Assembly (NCBI GenBank): GCA_016219235.1
Contig: JACRBO010000142.1
Span: forward strand, 1 to 7,629
Direction of reading: 5' to 3'
DNA from: Chloroflexota bacterium
GTDB taxonomy: Bacteria > Chloroflexota > Anaerolineae > Fen-1058
Length of the DNA: 7,629 nucleotides
Every line of letters begins with the position of its first letter. Position 1 is the stretch's first letter. Below are positions 6,682-7,629 of this stretch, piece by piece. Made by a program: the position numbers and the translations under genes. Under the pieces are notes generated by a model, which saw nothing but the letters and a program-made list of their open reading frames with translations, searched no databases and was not told the DNA's origin.

Positions 6682-6716
6682 GGATGGTGTGTTGTCCCGT
6701 AATAAGTGTGGAAGTG

Positions 6717-6745
6717 ATTTTAGCACAAAAGTTCTATTTGTGCAA
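6717..6745 (-). promoter_or_regulatory. Promoter of the hypothetical gene-dinB unit
   Basis: On the minus strand TTGCAC (6740-6745) and TAAAAT (6717-6722) are separated by exactly 17 bases, and the -10 is preceded by TGC, an extended -10 feature. Transcription should start near 6710, about 29 bases before the ATG at 6681. Confidence 0.65.
6721..6743. promoter_or_regulatory. Operator-like dyads inside the dinB-unit promoter
   Basis: Two overlapping dyads occupy the spacer and part of the -10. One has perfect 7-bp arms, GCACAAA (6723-6729) and TTTGTGC (6737-6743), 7 bases apart. The other reads TAGAAC-TTTT-GTGCTA on the minus strand (6721-6736), with 5 of 6 symmetric pairs. The second has the GAAC-N4-GTTC layout of Gram-positive LexA boxes but with GTGC in place of GTTC. 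A repressor bound here would block the promoter. Which protein binds, if any, is not shown. Confidence 0.4.
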
Positions 6746-6795
6746 TTCAAATTTCGTCGCAGCGATCGGCCTGGGTTGGCCCGATACGGCTGCGG

Positions 6796-6811
6796 CGCGG
6801 TCGCGACCGCG
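6796..6811. repeat. 16-bp perfect GC palindrome
   Basis: CGCGGTCGCGACCGCG is exactly self-complementary over 16 bases. It lies about 50 bases upstream of the -35 box at 6740-6745. It could bind a dimeric protein; it is also within what GC-rich sequence may produce by chance. Confidence 0.5.
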
Positions 6812-6876
6812 ATGATTATCCTATGAATTGAGGCAAATCGCAAGGCGGTCAACGAATAACCATCGAACTGATGAAG

Positions 6877-6936
6877 GCGGCTTGCCGCAGGCCAGTTGGC
6901 CGTCGTCGGACGGCGCCGAAGATTCTCTTCGGCGCC
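6877..6936. repeat. Cluster of four adjacent or overlapping hairpins
   Basis: In 60 bases there are GCGGC-tt-GCCGC (6877-6888), GGCCA-gt-TGGCC (6890-6901), GCCGTC-gtcg-GACGGC (6899-6914) and GGCGCCGAAGA-ttc-TCTTCGGCGCC (6912-6936). All stems are perfect. The second and third, and the third and fourth, share bases, so they are partly mutually exclusive. No T-run follows on either strand. It may be a dispersed hairpin repeat or a structured RNA or DNA segment. Confidence 0.75.
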
Positions 6937-7147
6937 ACACGGTAGCACCCGACAATGCGATGCAGCTCTCCCGCGTGAATCGGGCTAGCCGGACATGAAT
7001 CTCCGAGCGTAACGGGTTTGATTCATGATGGCGCATGGTGAATCTCAGCGTTGGCCGATTCGAGAATACCGTGATAATCGCCGAGATTTGCCAATCCAGC
7101 GAGAGCGTCCAGGCTCAGTTGAGAAGATGTCCGAGACACACTCGGCC

Positions 7148-7177
7148 TTGACAAGCCGCCCTGGCCTGTGGTTTAAT
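7148..7177 (+). promoter_or_regulatory. Candidate promoter of the tyrosine recombinase
   Basis: A consensus -35 TTGACA (7148-7153) is followed after 18 bases by TTTAAT (7172-7177). TAATAT at 7174-7179 is an alternative -10 but at a 20-base spacing. Transcription would start near 7184, giving a leader of about 45 bases. Confidence 0.6.
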
Positions 7178-7180
7178 ATC

Positions 7181-7210
7181 ATTTGAACTAATAAACCTTA
7201 GAACAAATAA
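7181..7210 (+). repeat. AT-rich direct and inverted repeats in the recombinase leader
   Basis: GAACTAATAA (7185-7194) and GAACAAATAA (7201-7210) are direct repeats, 9 of 10 matching, with a 16-base period. The same stretch contains an imperfect dyad: ATTTGAACTAA (7181-7191) against TTAGAACAAAT (7198-7208), 9 of 11 pairs, 6-base spacer. They begin just after the promoter and are candidate binding sites for the recombinase or a repressor. Confidence 0.5.
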
Positions 7211-7230
7211 TAGGCCAAATGAGGTTGACC

Positions 7231-7629
7231 ATGCCTGCCAAAACTAGATTAGCCCCCACTACCCCATACGCTGAGGCCGTCGAGAAATTTCTGGCCGACA
7301 TCGGTTCGGCCAAGACGCAGATCGCTTATCGAACCGGCGCGAAGGTCTTCCGCGAATTTCTGGAGTCACAGCACGAAGGCGCACTGACACTGGAAGTCAT
7401 CAACGACAGCGACTTGCTGATCGAGTTCTGGCGCTGGCTCAAGAAGAAGCGGCCCGCCGGTCAATGGCAGAAAGATTCTAAACGATTGTCTGAACAATCG
7501 ATTCAATCGTATCTGGCGGCGACGGCGGCGCTGCTGGCTTTTCTCAGCGAGGAGGACGCGCTGCCGGAGACATTCTCGCTGGACAAGGCGCGTGGTCGAT
7601 TGCGGCGGGCGCGGCGCGAAGCGAAGGCC
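7231..7629 (+). CDS. Tyrosine recombinase/integrase, N-terminal part (cut by window edge)
   Basis: The open frame runs 133 codons to the window end with no stop. It begins MPAKTRLAPTTPYAEAVEKF and has the layout of the SAM-like core-binding domain of phage-type integrases: a helix with AVEKFLADI (16-24), then SAKTQIAYRTGAKVFREFLE (26-45), a linker, and a second helical block LSEQSIQSYLAATAALLAFL (87-106). The catalytic domain (R...H-x-x-R...Y) would lie beyond the window, so activity cannot be judged. The ATG at 7231 has GAGG (7221-7224) six bases upstream; an in-frame ATG at 7219 lacks that support. It is the only plus-strand gene in the window. It could belong to an integrated element or be a XerC/D-like chromosomal recombinase. 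Confidence 0.8.
   Translation, partial: MPAKTRLAPTTPYAEAVEKFLADIGSAKTQIAYRTGAKVFREFLESQHEGALTLEVINDSDLLIEFWRWLKKKRPAGQWQKDSKRLSEQSIQSYLAATAALLAFLSEEDALPETFSLDKARGRLRRARREAKA

Larger units (their letters stand above)
6682..7230. other. 549-base intergenic region with regulatory and hairpin elements
   Basis: There is no convincing gene here; the only sizeable frame (6821-7036, minus) lies over the hairpins and reads like random sequence. It holds the minus-strand promoter and dyad (6717-6745), a 16-bp palindrome (6796-6811), clustered hairpins (6877-6936), and the integrase promoter and leader repeats (7148-7210). Between 6937 and 7147 I see only short imperfect repeats, for example TGAATCTC at 6996 and 7039, and nothing I can name. 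Confidence 0.7.

Noticed and set aside
6682..6948. 89-residue N-terminal extension of the hypothetical protein
   Set aside because: The promoter boxes at 6717-6745 lie inside it and the encoded residues look random, so the ATG at 6681 is preferred.
6821..7036. 71-residue minus-strand open frame over the hairpin cluster
   Set aside because: Its composition follows the GC-rich hairpins, it has no Shine-Dalgarno and it overlaps no recognisable domain. It is more likely a by-product of the repeat.
6996..7046. Repeats of TGAATCTC at 6996 and 7039 with an inverted GATTCA at 7020
   Set aside because: They are short and irregularly spaced, with no link to a promoter or gene end. Chance is sufficient.
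7060..7072. Possible tRNA T-arm-like motif (TTCTCGAATC on the minus strand)
   Set aside because: The stem does not pair and no acceptor, D or anticodon arm is found around it.

Overview
The window is a GC-rich stretch (roughly 57-60% by eye) of a bacterial chromosome. Everything except the last gene is transcribed from the minus strand. The gene content, the protein flavour (DinB ending its core with QLDLF, a GERGI...LGLKW antitoxin, a degenerate UvrD-like ATPase) and the sparse Shine-Dalgarno use suggest a Chloroflexota (Anaerolineae-like) organism. This is an inference; no rRNA or other marker is present to prove it.

Layout in minus-strand transcription order, right to left. A promoter at 6717-6745 drives a 145-residue conserved-looking hypothetical protein (6244-6681). 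It is followed, across a 33-bp palindrome, by dinB (DNA polymerase IV, 4998-6194). A separate extended -10 promoter then starts a 690-residue SF1/UvrD-type helicase-like protein (2809-4881) whose transcript should be leaderless. Next is a RelBE-type toxin-antitoxin pair (antitoxin 2540-2758, toxin 2274-2546, 7-nt overlap) with its own promoter and a possible terminator. Last come two ABC exporter half-transporters (402-2156 complete; 1-323 N-terminus only, cut by the window edge), separated by a 23-bp heptad-built hairpin.

The right end holds 549 bases without a convincing gene (6682-7230). It contains the hypothetical gene's promoter with an operator-like dyad, a 16-bp palindrome, a cluster of nested hairpins at 6877-6936, and the promoter and AT-rich repeat-bearing leader of a plus-strand tyrosine recombinase (7231 to the window end, core-binding domain only).

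Functional reading: the centre (hypothetical protein, dinB, helicase-like ATPase) looks like DNA damage tolerance or repair. The ABC pair looks like one heterodimeric exporter with one catalytically weakened ATP site. The toxin-antitoxin pair and the recombinase are accessory elements. I found no CRISPR array, tRNA, rRNA or insertion sequence. The most unusual observations are the degenerate helicase motifs, the leaderless promoter exactly abutting its start codon, the intercistronic heptad hairpin, the hairpin cluster, and a strong excess of the hexamer CGATCG (19 counted by eye).
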